Positions 11,558 through 22,021 of a DNA stretch of 64,000 nt are shown piece after piece. Location: NCBI GenBank assembly GCA_021613535.1, contig CP075494.1, positions 6,820,001 through 6,884,000 of the forward strand. The letters are read 5' to 3'. Every line of letters starts with the position of its first letter. Positions within the stretch are counted from its first letter, which is position 1. This DNA is from Adineta vaga (lineage: Eukaryota; Rotifera). The notes beneath the pieces were generated by a model. That model worked only from the letters and a program-made list of their open reading frames with translations. It was not told where the DNA came from and searched no databases. The position numbers and the translations under genes were made by a program.

Positions 11558-14289
11558 ATGACTGCAAGTACATTTCAAGATAAATTAAAAGATTTGAATT
11601 TAACTGGTGATGAAGTAAAACGCTTTTCGGATGCATTTCAAAACGAAGAATTTCGTAAGTTATTTATTCAATATGCCGAAGAATTAAACGATCCAGTCAA
11701 TCGTGAATTATATGAAAAAGAAATTCGTGCTGCTGAACAACAACGTGGATCTGATGTTACCTTTGTTCATCCAAATCCAGGTCATGTATTGAAAACAACA
11801 CTCAATGGAAAAACTAAATGTTTTATTAACATTGCAACGAATGAACATGTAGAGAAACCATCTTTTGAAAAAGCCAATGGATCAAATGGCAATAGAGGTG
11901 CACAATGGAGTTTACCACATTGTTTAGCAGGTCCACATGAAGATGTAGATCATGACTCGAAATTATGTACTGTTTATGATGTGATCTACTCGCCGGATAC
12001 CTATAGAATGGGTGAAACGAATGGAAAATTTATGAATATGATTGAGGAATCGGCAATAGATTCAGTTGAAAAGAATTATAATTGTAAATTAGATCGAGCA
12101 AATGTGAAAAGATTGAAAATGAAATTCAAAGGTGTGGCCAAAGCAACAATCATTCGGAAAAAAAACGAGAATTTTCAAGAAGAAACAGAAATGAATACTG
12201 AAAAAGACCTGAAACATGAAACGTAAGTTTGCTAATGCAGTTATTATTTTAATTTATCGATTCTATTTCTTTTCTTCTCTAGCGATGAAATCATTGACAA
12301 AGCTCTATCTAATGCTCAAAATCATAAAGTTGTTCTCTCAAGCCATAATCGTTCATCAAATGCTCCTCCATCAACGAGCGTAACTTCACTCCAAACAAAT
12401 TCACCTAGTACCGATGAAAATGGATTTACAATTCCGACATATCGTATAATTCATCGTGGCGAATTTGATATACAGGATTGTACAAATCCTCTTGTTCCAC
12501 AGATTCATTCAATGCGTCCAAAAGAATTACTTGTAGAAATTGATCTTCCCCTGTGTGCATCAACTAGTAATGTTGATTTAGATGTATGTGAACGTTCATT
12601 GAAACTTCACTGTGATTCGCCGAAATATTCACTTGATTTACCATTATCTTATCCAGTTCGCGAAAGTGATAGTCACGCACGTTTTGATAAAAAACAACGG
12701 AAATTACTTGTTACATTAGCTGTTATTAAAGAAACTCCGTCGATGATGGAAATTCAAACAGACATTCCATCTGAAGAAATAAATGAAGAATCCAATGAAA
12801 TCTATTCAAGTATTCCAACATCAGAATCAATGTCGAGTATTGTAAAGCCTGAAAATATAACTTATTCATCGATTCCATTTGAATATAAGCAAGGTTCAGC
12901 ACATTTAGCACTTGTTCTACATGTTAAAAATGTTGATAAATCAAGTTTAAAATTAGACAATGATGGACAACATATAACTATTCAGTTAACTTCATTAGGT
13001 TCAGGATTTTATCCACTTTCTCACCAACTTTGTGTTGATTTCGATGAACCGAAGACGTTCGAAACCACAGAAAATTCTTCCAGCATAACATTCAATGAAG
13101 ATAATGTTTTAATTCTATTGAAGAAAACTTCAAATAATAAAGAAATAGCTCGATTTTCAACTGGCAGTAACCGTGATAATATGGAGGTAAAAATAAAATA
13201 TTCTTCATAAATCATGAACACAAATATTTGATCATGTCTAACATTTCCACCTGTACATTATGTTTTTTTTTACTTCTCATGTTTAGATCAATTATTCAGG
13301 TGCGTCAAGTAGTACGGCCGATAAGACAAACTCACTATCCAATCAAGTCATGACAAAAGAAGATTTTCTCATAACAAAATCAGATTCATCAGCATCATCG
13401 AATGGTGATCATCCGAAAAAATTAACAAAAAAACAAGCAAAAAAAATGGCCAAAGAAAAGCGGAAGAATTCCACATCAACAACAGATAGTAATGAGAAAT
13501 TATCAAATAAAATTTCGAACATCTCCCTTCAATCGAATACTGACGAAGAGAAAGAAGAAGATAAACTTCCTGATATGCCAAAAAACATTCCACGTCCAAC
13601 AATCTATCGTCGACATATGTCCGAATCGCAAGTTGAATTAGGACCTACGTCAAACGGAGAATTTAAATTAAAAGTAGGAAACTTTGATCGAAATGTTTTC
13701 ATTTGAAAATCTTTCAACAAATTTTCAGGGTATATTAAAAAATTCAACTAAATATCGTTCATATTCAGCATCATTCAGTGAACCATTTGATAACCTTAAC
13801 CATGATGATCATCGTGACGAATCTGTTTTTGAAGCATGTTCAGCTGCTGATGATCTAACTAGTAGCAATGAAAATAATAGTATTGTAACATCACCAGATA
13901 GTGGTGGTAGTAGTAGTTTATGTACAACACCAAATTCATCATTGAATGTTAAACATGTAACTTTTAATAATCAAGTATCGAGAAAAACATTTAAACCAGG
14001 TGGACCTGTTTCGGGTATGAGAAAATTATCATCGAATCAACAACGTAAATTGAAAAAACGTAAACGACAAGATTCTCTGAATTCTCAATCAAGTGATCAA
14101 GACGATTCAACCTCGGACAAAAATAAAGTCGGCCAATCGAATGATTATAAAAATCCTGTTCAATTTCAAGATATGATCGCTCGAGAAGCCAGCGGTATTC
14201 AATCGACTAATCAAGACGGAAATGAAGCATCAACAACTAAATCAGCTGTTCGATTTACTAACCCTCTTATTTTCGAATTAGACAATTAG
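11558..14289 (+). CDS. DNAAF2: Kintoun, dynein axonemal assembly factor 2
   Basis: Cytoplasmic PIH1-domain co-chaperone that preassembles axonemal dynein arms for motile cilia. Four exons, 11558-12222, 12283-13186, 13287-13673 and 13729-14289, give about 838 residues, essentially the length of human DNAAF2. The N-terminal PIH1 domain includes FINIATNEHVEKP and the GAQWSLPHCLAGP block. A second domain starts with RPKELLVEIDLPL and contains the YPV and KKQRKLLVTL elements typical of Kintoun. The C-terminal third is serine-rich and basic with the conserved GILKNSTKYRSYSASFSE and VRF-type motifs. A rotifer has many motile cilia, so the gene fits the organism. It is fourth in the co-directional run. 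Confidence 0.94.
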
Positions 14290-14442
14290 TGTGTCAATCT
14301 TTCTTTCTCTTTTTTTTCTCTTCGTGATGTGCATGGTTGTTTAGTGTCTTTGTAAATAATATCATATCTGCCTATACACTGACATTTATTTGGTGGTGTT
14401 TAAAAGAAAAATAACATATTAGATTTTTATGTTGTTTCTTTT

Positions 14443-14449
14443 CTTTCAG
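14443..14449 (+). promoter_or_regulatory. Splice acceptor directly abutting the EPS15 ATG
   Basis: TTCTTTTCTTTCAG ends at 14449 and the ATG starts at 14450. It is either a trans-splice site or the end of a 5'-UTR intron; the 160-base gap after Kintoun makes the former plausible. Confidence 0.55.
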
Positions 14450-16686
14450 ATGTCCGAATTCGATACCATTGACTTAGATACTGTGGTTGGTAAATCACAA
14501 TATGCACTTTATGAATATCATTTTGCCCAAGCTGATCCTCACGATCATGGTATAGTTAGTTCAATAGAAGCAAATAATTATTATCAACGTGCACATTTAA
14601 AACCTGATCAATTGAAAATGATTTGGAACTTAGCTGATCCACATGGTCGTGGTTATTTAGATCGACGTGGATTTTATATTGGATTGAAATTAATTGCCAT
14701 TGCACAGAATAACTTAGATTTTCATGATTATTCCAACTTAACAAAAGATATTGTCCCACCAAATTTAGCTGGTGATATTCCACAAACTATAAGCCTTGCA
14801 GTTGCTGATATTTGGACAATTGGACCAACAGCTCGTTGTACATTTGATGTAGCCTTTGAAAAATTAAGTGGAACAATGAGCAAATTACCTGGTACATCAG
14901 TTAAACCAATATTTCTTAAATCCGGTCTATCTGCTGATCAATTACATAAGATTTGGGAATTGAGTGATATTGATGAAGATGGCGCATTAGATCGAAATGA
15001 ATTTGCTATTGCAATGTTTCTTATACATGGTTTAAAAACGACAACGATTCGAGAATTACCAGATCGTTTACCAACAAATTTAATGCCAATACGTATGCGT
15101 CGTGTATCCGGAGCTGAAATTGGACTTCATATACCAAATATAATGCCAACAGGAACTCAATTACCAACACTATTACCAGCACAAATCTCACCATCGAAAC
15201 GAACGGATGATCAATGGATTGTCAGTTTGGAAGAGAAACAAAAATTTGATATTTTATTCAATCAATTAGATTTAGATAAAGATGGATTTCTTACAGGTGG
15301 TGATGTTTTTCAAACATTTCTTGCAAGTGGCCTACCAAATTTTGTTCTATCACATATTTGGAACATATGTGACATTGGTCAAACTGGTAAACTTAATGCT
15401 GAACAATTTGCATTAGCATCATACTTTATTCGATTGAAATTACAAGGTTTGCTCTTTCATTTCTCCATGATAATATCCTTGAATCTTTTTTTACTAGCAC
15501 CAACTTATCAAATTCCAATGGAACTTTCGCATGATATGATACCGCCATCACTTCGACCAAAAACATTTTCTGTTAGTGAAAGTGATAATGCAGAATTACA
15601 ACGTTTACTAAGTGAAGTCAATGCATTAACAAGCGAAAAAAGTCTATGCGAAATTCAATTCAATGAAAAACAACAAGCAGTTAAAGAAAAACGTGCTGAA
15701 TTATCATCATTGGAACTTCGATGTGGTACTGTTAATGCAACATTAGTTGAACGTCAACAACGCATGACGGAAAAACAAAATGAATTAGGTGATATACAAA
15801 CTCGAAAGGAAAAGACGATTAAAGATATTTACGATGTTGAACAACAAATTAAAGAAGAAAATCGTTTAATTGAACTTGCACGAGAGAAAATCAATGAATT
15901 GTCTGTTGAAACTGATGCACAACAAGAAATACGTCAAACATTAAATAAGATAAAAGATGAAAAAAATACAATTGAAAGTCGACTTTTAAATAAACAACAA
16001 CAATTGAATCAAACTAAATTAGATCTTGAACGATATCAACGTATTGTGGAAGGTCAACGTGCACTTATTGATCAATATATGAATAGTGAACAAAAAGATT
16101 CACTCACAGCTATTAATGAATTGACAGAAAAATTTAAACAGGTAGAAGAAAATATTTTCTTCATCTTTTTTTGTATCAATAATCATCTGTTTTTATATTT
16201 CTTAATTAGTTGGCTGATAGTCCCGTTAAAACAGTTGCTCCTCTACCTATGGCTAATCAATTTGTTACTCCTAAACAACCAACACAAGTGACATCACCAA
16301 CAACTACTTCCGCAGATCCGTTTGGCTTACCAGCCAATACAAATAGTACATTCAATGCATTTCCACCTGTAAATGATCCATTTGGAACTAATCGAGCTAA
16401 TGATCCGTTCTTTTCTGCTACGCCAGCAAGTGGCAATCAAAAATTAGATGAATCTGATCCGTTTCGATCAGGTGATTTCGATGCAGCACATGAATTAATG
16501 AAAAAATCAATGGCTAGTCGTTCGAAAACTCCCGGTGCAAATATGTTTGGTGCAAGTGATTTTAGTCATACTGCTCCGCCACCTGTCAATCGACCACAAT
16601 CAGCAATGCCGTGGGAACCAACTCGTCAAGCTCCCCCTCAACCTGGTACACAAGCATTTAACGATCTTTTTGATGTTTTTGGTTAA
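14450..16686 (+). CDS. EPS15: EPS15-like endocytic adaptor
   Basis: Clathrin-coat scaffold that binds NPF-containing proteins through EH domains and AP-2 through DPF motifs. Exons 14450-15446, 15498-16141 and 16210-16686 give about 705 residues. Three EH domains lie at about 8-100, 125-215 and 262-350; EF-hand loops DIDEDGALDRNEF and DLDKDGFLTGGDVF are visible in the second and third. A coiled coil with many E/K/Q residues spans about 365-545. The C-terminal tail has at least four DPF motifs. I see no ubiquitin-interacting motif after the DPF region, so it may be closer to a shortened form; EPS15 and EPS15L1 cannot be separated. An AATAAA at 16847 follows the stop. Confidence 0.92.
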
Positions 16687-17489
16687 TAGAGAAGCACTTC
16701 ATTCATTCATTCACCTATATATATATATATGTATTGTCTCTAGTCTTATATTTTATTTTAAATGTTGTCGTAATATTAATGGAAATAGAATCTGTAGTCT
16801 TTGTCGATTTGAAATAGAGAAAATGATATTATTCGTGTAATCAACAAATAAAAGGGCATCAATTCTCCATCCAAGGCCAACTGTGTCTTTGAAATTTCTT
16901 TCTCTTTCTTCTTTCTAAAATAGGTAGGTTGTTTTCGTTCGTTCTCTTCCTCAATAGAACTATGAAAGAAAAGAAGGAGAGAGAGAGACGGAAAAAATTG
17001 CGAGGAAGATTGATTGGCAATCGTAAACGAAAATGAAACAAGGGATGTTCTAATGGCACAAGTTAGACTTTCGTTTTCTTTTTGATACTACTTTCATGTA
17101 GGTGTTGTTATTTTGTCGATGCCAGGTAATGTTCGATAGGTAGAGAAAGAAATGCGAATTGTTAAACATCATCATACACATACCTTTTAAACTTATTATG
17201 GTTATATACAAGTGATTAATGTCGAAAAAATGACGAAGAAGAAGGATAAGATCGTAAATAAGTATATTTATATGTCTGTCAATAGTGTCAATGACTGATA
17301 AGTGAGAAAAAAACGAATGGTATTTACTTTTTCGATATATCGAGAAAGAAAAATGAAATTCTATTCTTTGATCTCTAGACCATTGATAGAAGTATGATTT
17401 CAAGGCGTAGACTAATATTTTCATAACTGATAAGAAAAGAACCTTGTAGAAGCAAAGAAAAATATTCGATTATTTTTGTAGATTAATAA
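16687..17489. other. Intergenic region after EPS15
   Basis: About 800 bases, AT-rich, with a short TA run near 16717 and an AATAAA hexamer at 16847-16852 that probably ends the upstream transcript. No supported gene. Confidence 0.65.
16847..16852 (+). terminator. Polyadenylation signal of EPS15
   Basis: AATAAA 161 bases after the EPS15 stop. Gaps inside the upstream run are too short for comparable independent 3' ends, so this may also be the end of a longer precursor. Confidence 0.55.
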
Positions 17490-18026
17490 ATGACTATTCC
17501 TGACGAAGAAATACTTATTTCTCCATCTCCAGTTCGAGAAAAGCCACCCATTTCACGACTTAATGCGCCTCAATCTATACGTATTGAGTGTCAAGCTGAA
17601 GAACGACATTTTATCAATTCAATTCCATTAAAAATCAATGCTTCTGCAAAACCAATTCGTTTTACAATGAATGATTCAACAAAATCAGGTCCATATCGCT
17701 CAGAAATTATTATTCATAGTAATCCTGATACGGATTTTTATATAAAAAAATTCCGTGTAGCTTATCATACACGCGATGATTTATCCTTAGCACATCCAAA
17801 AACACCTCGAGCATCATCATCACGTAGTCATTCTGTTCATGTTCCATCGCATGAAAAGCAACGTGCTCAACAATCAGGAAAAGGTCGATCCGTTTCATTT
17901 CCACGATCGAATTCTCAAGCAATCTTACATCAATGGATCGATGATATCTGTTCGGATGAAAAATTATTAACAAATGATAATATTTCTTTTTTTCTTAGAA
18001 ATGGTGAATTTCTTGCTAGAATTTAA
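17490..18026 (+). CDS. Small orphan protein, possible PX-like C-terminus
   Basis: Single-exon open frame of 178 codons. I do not recognise the family. It starts with an acidic-proline segment (TIPDEEILISPSPVREKPP), has a beta-rich middle ending DTDFYIKKFRVAYHTRDD, a serine/basic linker, and a C-terminus of the form LHQWIDDICSDEKLLTNDN followed by FFLRNGEF, which recalls the last helices of phox-homology domains. That link is weak. Codon use is like its neighbours, and a TTTTTGTAG acceptor-like site lies 8 bases before the ATG, so it is probably real. The sharp stop after GEFLARI may mean a truncated domain. Confidence 0.6.
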   Translation: MTIPDEEILISPSPVREKPPISRLNAPQSIRIECQAEERHFINSIPLKINASAKPIRFTMNDSTKSGPYRSEIIIHSNPDTDFYIKKFRVAYHTRDDLSLAHPKTPRASSSRSHSVHVPSHEKQRAQQSGKGRSVSFPRSNSQAILHQWIDDICSDEKLLTNDNISFFLRNGEFLARI

Positions 18027-18191
18027 TCACTTTTTAATGCTTCGATAAGATTATTTCATCAATAAAATAAATAGATTATTTTTTTGCTTATGATATCACA
18101 ATATTTAACCGTTAATCTTTCGAATTATCTGAATTAGATTCGATTTATTTATCACAAAAAATGAACAATGTTAGGAAGACAGAAAAATGCT

Positions 18192-19390
18192 TTAAAATCG
18201 AATGGTAATAACATCAGGAGAGGATGGTGAACATTCACTGGATTTTTGTCGAAGATATTCTACTTTGAGCTTTTCTTCACCTTGTTTTTTCCATGAATCA
18301 AAATGATTTATTAGGTTTTGTTCGTTGAATTCAATTTTATATTCTTTTTCTTGATTTTCAATACGTTGTGCACGAATTTGTCCAAGAACAGAATTGAATA
18401 AATGTTGCCAACGTTCATTTTCTTTTGAATAATGTGAGTCACTATCATCGGAAGACCTACGTTGTTTCGAAGTTGTCTCGCCATCATTTTCATCATCTGT
18501 TCCAGATGTTGTTGATGATCGTCGTTCAATCATATGTGATATATGACGAATCAATTGAGAATGAGAATGTTCTTCTACATGATCACCAGCATTAACTAGT
18601 TGTTTTTTAACTTTGCGTGATTTCTTATCCAAATGTTGAATACGAGATGTATCATGAACATTAATTCCATTGGATTTCCCATCAGTTAATAGACCAGTTT
18701 TCATATACCATTCAATAAACTCATCTTTAGTTATATGATCATCATCATTGGTATTCAATTCATTAAATGCATCGTCAATACGTTTTTGAAGATTCGGTTG
18801 TCGATTCGAATCATCTGCATCGGAATTATGTTGACGTCGTTTTTTATTCGAATTCGTTACTTCAACAAGTGTATGTAACATTTGTGTCATTTCATCTTTT
18901 GTTATTCGTCCATCATTATCTAAATCGAATATACTAAATATTGTTTCTACTAAACGTAAACGATTGACAACGGAAGCTGCAGATAAGGCCATAACAAATT
19001 CTCTATATAGAGACAACGAAATACTAAGAAGATTTCAAATATTCATCTTACTTAAAATCAATAAATTGATTTTTATCTTTATCATAAACATTGAACATAT
19101 GTTTAACATAATCTACCGTCTTTTGTGTAGGTTTACCCATGATTTTCGAATATTCATGTTCGAATTGTTTTAAAGTTAATCGACCATCGGGACAATCTTT
19201 ATAGAAATTTCTAATATAAAGAACACGTTGGATTAAAGAGATTTCCATAAATTAACAAAAATTTAACTTACGAGTGCCATTTAAGTAATTCTTCTTCTGA
19301 AAAACCTGTTTGTTCACAAAGATCATCTATCATTTCTTTACTCATCTGTTCACCGGCCTCGGAATGACGTCGACTTAGTTTTGAACCCAT
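18192..19390 (-). CDS. NCS-like EF-hand calcium sensor with long C-terminal tail
   Basis: Calcium-binding protein of the neuronal calcium sensor type. Coding-order exons 19272-19390, 19052-19210 and 18192-19002 give about 362 residues; ordinary NCS proteins have about 190. The N-terminus MGSKLSRR fits N-myristoylation. EF-hand 1 is degenerate (NFYKDCPDGRLTLKQF), EF2 is DKDKNQFIDFKEF, EF3 is DLDNDGRITKDEM and EF4 is NTNDDDHITKDEF. EF3 and EF4 are separated by a basic asparagine-rich insert, and EF4 is followed by about 170 residues rich in S, D, E, K and R ending with a helix-forming stretch. The tail is what sets it apart. An ATTAG acceptor-like site lies 11 bases before the ATG. Confidence 0.85.
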
Positions 19391-20336
19391 TTGATTCCTT
19401 TCTAATGGAAGTATACTTTCAATTAGCACTCCTACACGATCTAAAATAACCAGAGTATTTCTTCATTTCTACTTAATGCCTATTTTCCTTGACATTAATA
19501 ATATTTTTCTTATTTCTTATTTTAACAGAACAGAAATTCATCGAAAAGATGAAGAATGACTAGAAAAATATGCAGTGATTACCCGAAGAAAATATTAATA
19601 GAGAAACGACAACATATGCATTTGTATGCTTTAGATATAATAAATAAAACTGAAGAAGAGAAGAAAAAAAGAAGCGTCGGGAAAGAACAGTCATATACGT
19701 ACCACTCGACGTAGAAAGTATTGAATAGAAATTGAAATTTTCTCTGTTAAAAAACAACAACACATACCTATATTCAAATAAAATCTATGATAATTAAATA
19801 GTTTCATAAAACTTCACACGACGTAATAGAAGGGAAAACATGTGAAAATCTACGACGTATATATTTATTTATTTATGTCGAAAGAACAAATATATCACAT
19901 GTTCAACTAGATAATAATCACCTCGATATAGAGCTGGAAAGAAAAAAACGCACTTGATACATGGATTATATAACATAATATCAATGATTTATAAGCAATA
20001 TTATACAGAAATGTATTCTGTTGATTGAAATAACTAATTTAGCATGTCTTTTCATTGCAAGAAAAGAGGAAAAATATATATGATTTGGTATCTTAGTCGT
20101 TTCTTTTTTGTTAGTAACACGTGTGACTAGTTTGAAAGAGTAAATGTAACATTCGATCATATTTTTTCATTCATAAAACCAAATTAACAAACGTATAGAA
20201 CGAAAGACGAAGAAGAAAAAGAAGAATCAATACGATGATTTGAATGATTGCATGTGATAATATGAATGAAGATGAACATTGCAAAGACAAGAGATAATAG
20301 TTTTACTGGTTAACCGTCATTGCAATTTTTTCCTCG
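19391..20336. other. Intergenic region
   Basis: About 950 bases of AT-rich sequence between the start of the calcium-sensor gene and the end of the kelch gene, both on the minus strand. No supported exon or RNA gene. Confidence 0.6.
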
Positions 20337-21883
20337 TCAGTCTTTACTCGTGATTGATCCTTTTTTAAGACGATGAATAGATGATTGTCTAAGATCATGC
20401 GAACTTTGCCATTGACGTGTTGCAAAATTATATTTTTTAATAATCTGATTCTCGCCTGTTTCGGGTATCGTATCCATCAACAATCTATAAAGAAAATAAA
20501 AGATCATCTTGAGTACATATTTTTTGGATATGCGTACAATTTATGGTTTTTTGTTGCAAGACCATTTGACGTCTTGAAATTCGGTATATTAGCAATTACT
20601 TGCCAAGTTTTCTTCTTTCTATTATATTCTTCAATTTTACCATCTGAATAACATATGAAATTGTGCAATAGACACAACCCAAAAAATAGTCACTTACATG
20701 GAACAACTTTACCTTTTTTATCAAAATTATATCCACCCGCAATAAATAACGCACTATATGTAAAACATTGCCTAAACTAAATAGAATTTTCAAAGATACT
20801 TACGGTGGATCGACATGATCAATTATACTAATTAATGGCCGAGCTCTTGGAGGATGAATATCTATCAATGTTTTCCATTGTTTTTCATCCAAATTCAATA
20901 GAAGTACGTCACTAATGGCAATGAGTATTTCAATAAAATTCTATGACAATCATTACTTTGTCATTACTTACCCATGACATAATATTTCATGTCCAATAAA
21001 ATCAAATCCACCAATAACATAGAGATTGTTATCGATCACACTAACACCTGGACCAATTGTACCATCTTAGCAAAGATGAAATAATTTCAATTTCACGATT
21101 CTTTGATAAATAAACTTACTAGGCATATCTGGTAAATTTTGCCATTTGAATTCTTCTGCTTGTGTATCAAGCATAGTCACATTCGACATTGATTCAAAAT
21201 CAAAATTATGTCCACCAACAATAATAATCTTATTATCATCAGTTGCTGCTAAGCCAAAACCCATGCGACCATTTCCAGGCAATGGAGGAATTGCAACTAA
21301 TTTTTTATTGTTATTATCATAACTAAGTATCAACAATTGTATTTAATTACTCAATCTCTTCCATTCACTCTTACAAATAATCATGTTTTGGTATTGTTTT
21401 TTCTCCTGTTTCACTATCGACAATATAACCACCGATAAGAAAGACTCTATCATCCATTTGCATCAATGCATATCGTTTACGAATTTCTTGCAATTTCTCA
21501 ATAGCTTCATCTTGCATCGTAGTCATCTGTTCATCACTAATCGTGATTGCTGGAGATGAAACGATCGCTGTTGGTCGTCCGATATCGAATGTATCTTTCT
21601 GTTCATGAAATGCTTGGTAATGACTACGTCGAAGACTTTTTTCAAAATATTCATTTAAACAATTGTCGCATTTATTTGAAAGACAATAAATTGATTTCAA
21701 ATCAGGCTTCTTTATATAAGCCTATTGAAAAGTTTACTTTCATTCATGTTCAATCGATAGAATATCTACCTGTAAGATTGGTTCTACAAACTTTTCATTT
21801 ACACATTCATTCGTTTGTTCACAACAACATACAGTTTCGCATCTTGAAATTGGAGATTTCTTCGATTGACATTGATAATTCAT
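20337..21883 (-). CDS. Kelch-repeat protein
   Basis: Predicted beta-propeller protein of about 391 residues. Coding-order exons are 21770-21883, 21375-21721, 21120-21322, 20972-21065, 20804-20911, 20698-20753, 20538-20643 and 20337-20484, all phase-consistent. The N-terminus is cysteine-rich (CETVCCCEQTNEC, then CLSNKCDNCLNEYF), perhaps a small zinc-binding module. From about 110 on there are repeated kelch blades: RVFLIGGYIVD, KIIIVGGHNFDF, LYVIGGFDFIG, LFIAGGYNFD, each followed by a W within the blade (KWQNLP, QWKTL, TWQVI, QWQSS). No BTB, BACK or F-box domain is visible. Kelch propellers bind other proteins; the partner is unknown. It starts 138 bases after the GPR155 stop on the same strand. 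Confidence 0.85.
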
Positions 21884-22021
21884 TAGAAAAACAAAAAAAG
21901 AAGCATTTTTTCCGCGTTTTTTTAGTTTCCTGCATCGTTTAATGAAAAGAAAAGTAACAAAAAATTCACCGGCTCTACTTTATAAGAAAGAAAAAGGAAA
22001 GACTTGATTTGTTCGCTTTTT

